Shown here: positions 29,865 through 30,832 of the stretch, piece by piece
How the letters are laid out: each line of letters opens with the position of its first letter
Numbering within the stretch: position 1 is the stretch's first letter
From: Parcubacteria group bacterium GW2011_GWA1_47_8
GTDB lineage: Bacteria; Patescibacteriota; Minisyncoccia; Phycocordibacterales; UBA1550
Assembly: GCA_000996605.1 (NCBI GenBank)
Contig: LCOP01000007.1
Location: 14,185-45,016, forward strand
DNA length: 30,832 nucleotides
Direction of reading: 5' to 3'
Translations under genes and position numbers: made by a program
The notes under the pieces: generated by a model
What the model saw: only the letters and a program-made list of their open reading frames with translations
Database searches by the model: none
What the model was told of the DNA's origin: nothing

Positions 29865-30656
29865 TCATTTAATCTTATCCGCACTTTTTAAAATCTCGCC
29901 GAACACTTTTGGGTCAAGGCTCGCGCGCCCGACGAGAAGTCCGTCTATGTGTGATTTCAAAAGAAACTCCCATGCATTTTTTGCATCAACCGACCCGCCA
30001 TAAAGTATCCCGGCACTCCCTCCGTCTTTACCTGCCTGCCGTGACGTCGGCGCAGACAGGCCATATAAATCCGCAAGTGTTTTTTTGATGAGAATAGAAA
30101 CTTCGAGTGCGTCGTCGGTCGATGCGGCACGTACGGCATGTTTGCCGATAGCCCAGATAGGCTCGTACGCAATCACAATCCTTGTCAAATCTTTCCTTTG
30201 CACTCCCTTGAGTGCCGCCCTCACCTGAAGCGCGATGTATTTCAAGTACTCTCCATCCGGATCACGCTCGCGCTCGCCGACACACATGATTGCCGTGAGC
30301 CCCGCCTTCACCGCCGCAAGAATTTTCTTGTTCACGAGTTCATCGATCTCACCAAGCGCACGGCGCTCCGAATGTCCAATGATGATGTACCCAAACCCCA
30401 TTGATGCCAACATTGCGGGCGATACCTCGCCGGTATATGCGCCTTCGTTTTCAATCCACGCATTTTGTGCACCCAATACACACCGATGCCCCGACACCAA
30501 TTTCTTCATATCACCCATAAAAATAAACGGAGGGCACACGACCGTCTGCACATTGCGTAACGTACTTGCGACTTTCTTGATCGCAACAAATTTCTCCCGC
30601 GCATCTTTGGCATGTATCGGGGACATCTTCCAATTCCCTACAATAAGTTTCTTCAT
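29865..30656 (-). CDS. tpiA: Triosephosphate isomerase with a short inserted loop
   Basis: Interconverts dihydroxyacetone phosphate and glyceraldehyde 3-phosphate. The 263-residue protein has the catalytic residues N8/K10 (MKKLIVGNWKM), H95 (IIIGHSERR) and E165 (AYEPIWAIG), and the phosphate-binding ILYGGSVDAKN. Residues about 200-209 (LSAPTSRQAG) are an extra loop between LADLYG and ILYGGSV that coincides with an imperfect 30-bp palindrome (30031-30060). The ATG at 30656 directly touches a palindromic element (30657-30769), and no Shine-Dalgarno sequence is apparent. pgk follows by one base. Confidence 0.96.
   Translation of the reverse strand: MKKLIVGNWKMSPIHAKDAREKFVAIKKVASTLRNVQTVVCPPFIFMGDMKKLVSGHRCVLGAQNAWIENEGAYTGEVSPAMLASMGFGYIIIGHSERRALGEIDELVNKKILAAVKAGLTAIMCVGERERDPDGEYLKYIALQVRAALKGVQRKDLTRIVIAYEPIWAIGKHAVRAASTDDALEVSILIKKTLADLYGLSAPTSRQAGKDGGSAGILYGGSVDAKNAWEFLLKSHIDGLLVGRASLDPKVFGEILKSADKIK
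30031..30060. repeat. 30-bp imperfect palindrome in frame in tpiA
   Basis: CCTGCCTGCCGTGAC followed by GTCGGCGCAGACAGG, symmetric at 11 of 15 positions. It encodes ten codons in a surface loop where other triosephosphate isomerases are shorter. Confidence 0.55.
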
Positions 30657-30769
30657 CCCGTTAGAGACAGGGGATAAAATCCCCGTGTCTAATTATCTAT
30701 AAATCACTAATATTATTTTTCGACATAACCCCTTGATACTAAAAATATAACGCTTTAGTCTCTAACGGG
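30657..30769. repeat. Palindromic element with CCCGTTAGAGAC inverted ends, before tpiA
   Basis: CCCGTTAGAGAC (30657-30668) and GTCTCTAACGGG (30758-30769) are exact inverted repeats bounding 113 bp. The AT-rich middle differs from that of the rpsQ element. Just inside the tpiA end is a further hairpin (GACAGGGGAT/ATCCCCGTGTC, about 30664-30691). The element ends exactly at the tpiA ATG. Confidence 0.8.
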
Positions 30770-30808
30770 ATTCATGTGTTCATCATACCACAGAGGGGCG
30801 GGGGTGCG

Positions 30809-30832
30809 AAAAAGCGGGCATACGCCCGCTTT
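30809..30832 (-). terminator. Terminator of a gene to the right of the window
   Basis: GCGGGC-ATAC-GCCCGC with TTTTT following on the minus strand. It would end a leftward gene lying beyond the right edge and separates it from tpiA. The stem is also T-flanked on the plus strand up to the edge. Confidence 0.65.

Overview
The window looks like a chromosomal segment of a Candidate Phyla Radiation (Patescibacteria) bacterium, most likely of the Parcubacteria. This is inferred from protein style, not from a marker search. The signs are a compact RpoB of about 1050 residues, an rpsP-khpA-trmD operon without rimM, a ribonuclease HI with a C-terminal viroplasmin-like domain, ComEC split into separate membrane and metallohydrolase proteins, and a lone PaaX/Cas2-fold protein behind tpiA-pgk. 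TAA, TAG and TGA all end obvious genes, so the standard bacterial code applies.

Layout. 1-8930 is a leftward housekeeping block: rpoC (3' end beyond the window edge), rpoB with a near-consensus promoter, trmD, khpA and rpsP; rnr diverges rightward. 10924-11830 is a gene-poor stretch with a small two-helix membrane gene broken by a stop codon, a multi-stem candidate RNA, and a 97-bp palindrome. 11831-13570 holds a truncated S41 peptidase, an IS200-like single-strand transposase with end hairpins, and a small unknown gene. 13613-17525 is a fragment of the S10-spc ribosomal operon (leftward: rpsS-rplV-rpsC-rplP-rpmC-rpsQ-rplN-rplX-rplE) cut off on both sides. 17665-20260 holds a membrane metalloprotease, rpmB, two toxin-antitoxin operons each closed by an extra copy of the rpmB 3' end, and a small membrane gene behind a promoter with a C9 tract. 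20352-27344 carries DNA uptake and DNA maintenance genes: a ComEC-type metallohydrolase, a DedA protein, the ComEC channel, rnhA, recJ and a HIT protein. 27397-30656 is leftward: tpiA-pgk, the PaaX-like gene and an unknown gene.

The most interesting layer is not the genes but small palindromic or repeated DNA that has spread among and into them. (1) A 114-bp element, 90 percent identical between copies, lies in frame inside both rnhA and recJ. (2) An element with ATCCCGTTAGA-type inverted ends sits exactly against the start codons of rpsQ and tpiA, and a 50-bp version lies in frame in rnhA. (3) A CCGCTTCGCGG spacer repeat occurs between rplN/rplX, rplX/rplE and khpA/trmD. (4) CCTATAGG-centred palindromes lie upstream of four genes. 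(5) Direct repeats of the rpmB 3' end flank two unrelated toxin-antitoxin modules, an arrangement that looks like a cassette array. Single-gene curiosities include a 4-bp tandem duplication that truncates uL22 and a homopolymer in a promoter spacer that could make expression phase-variable.
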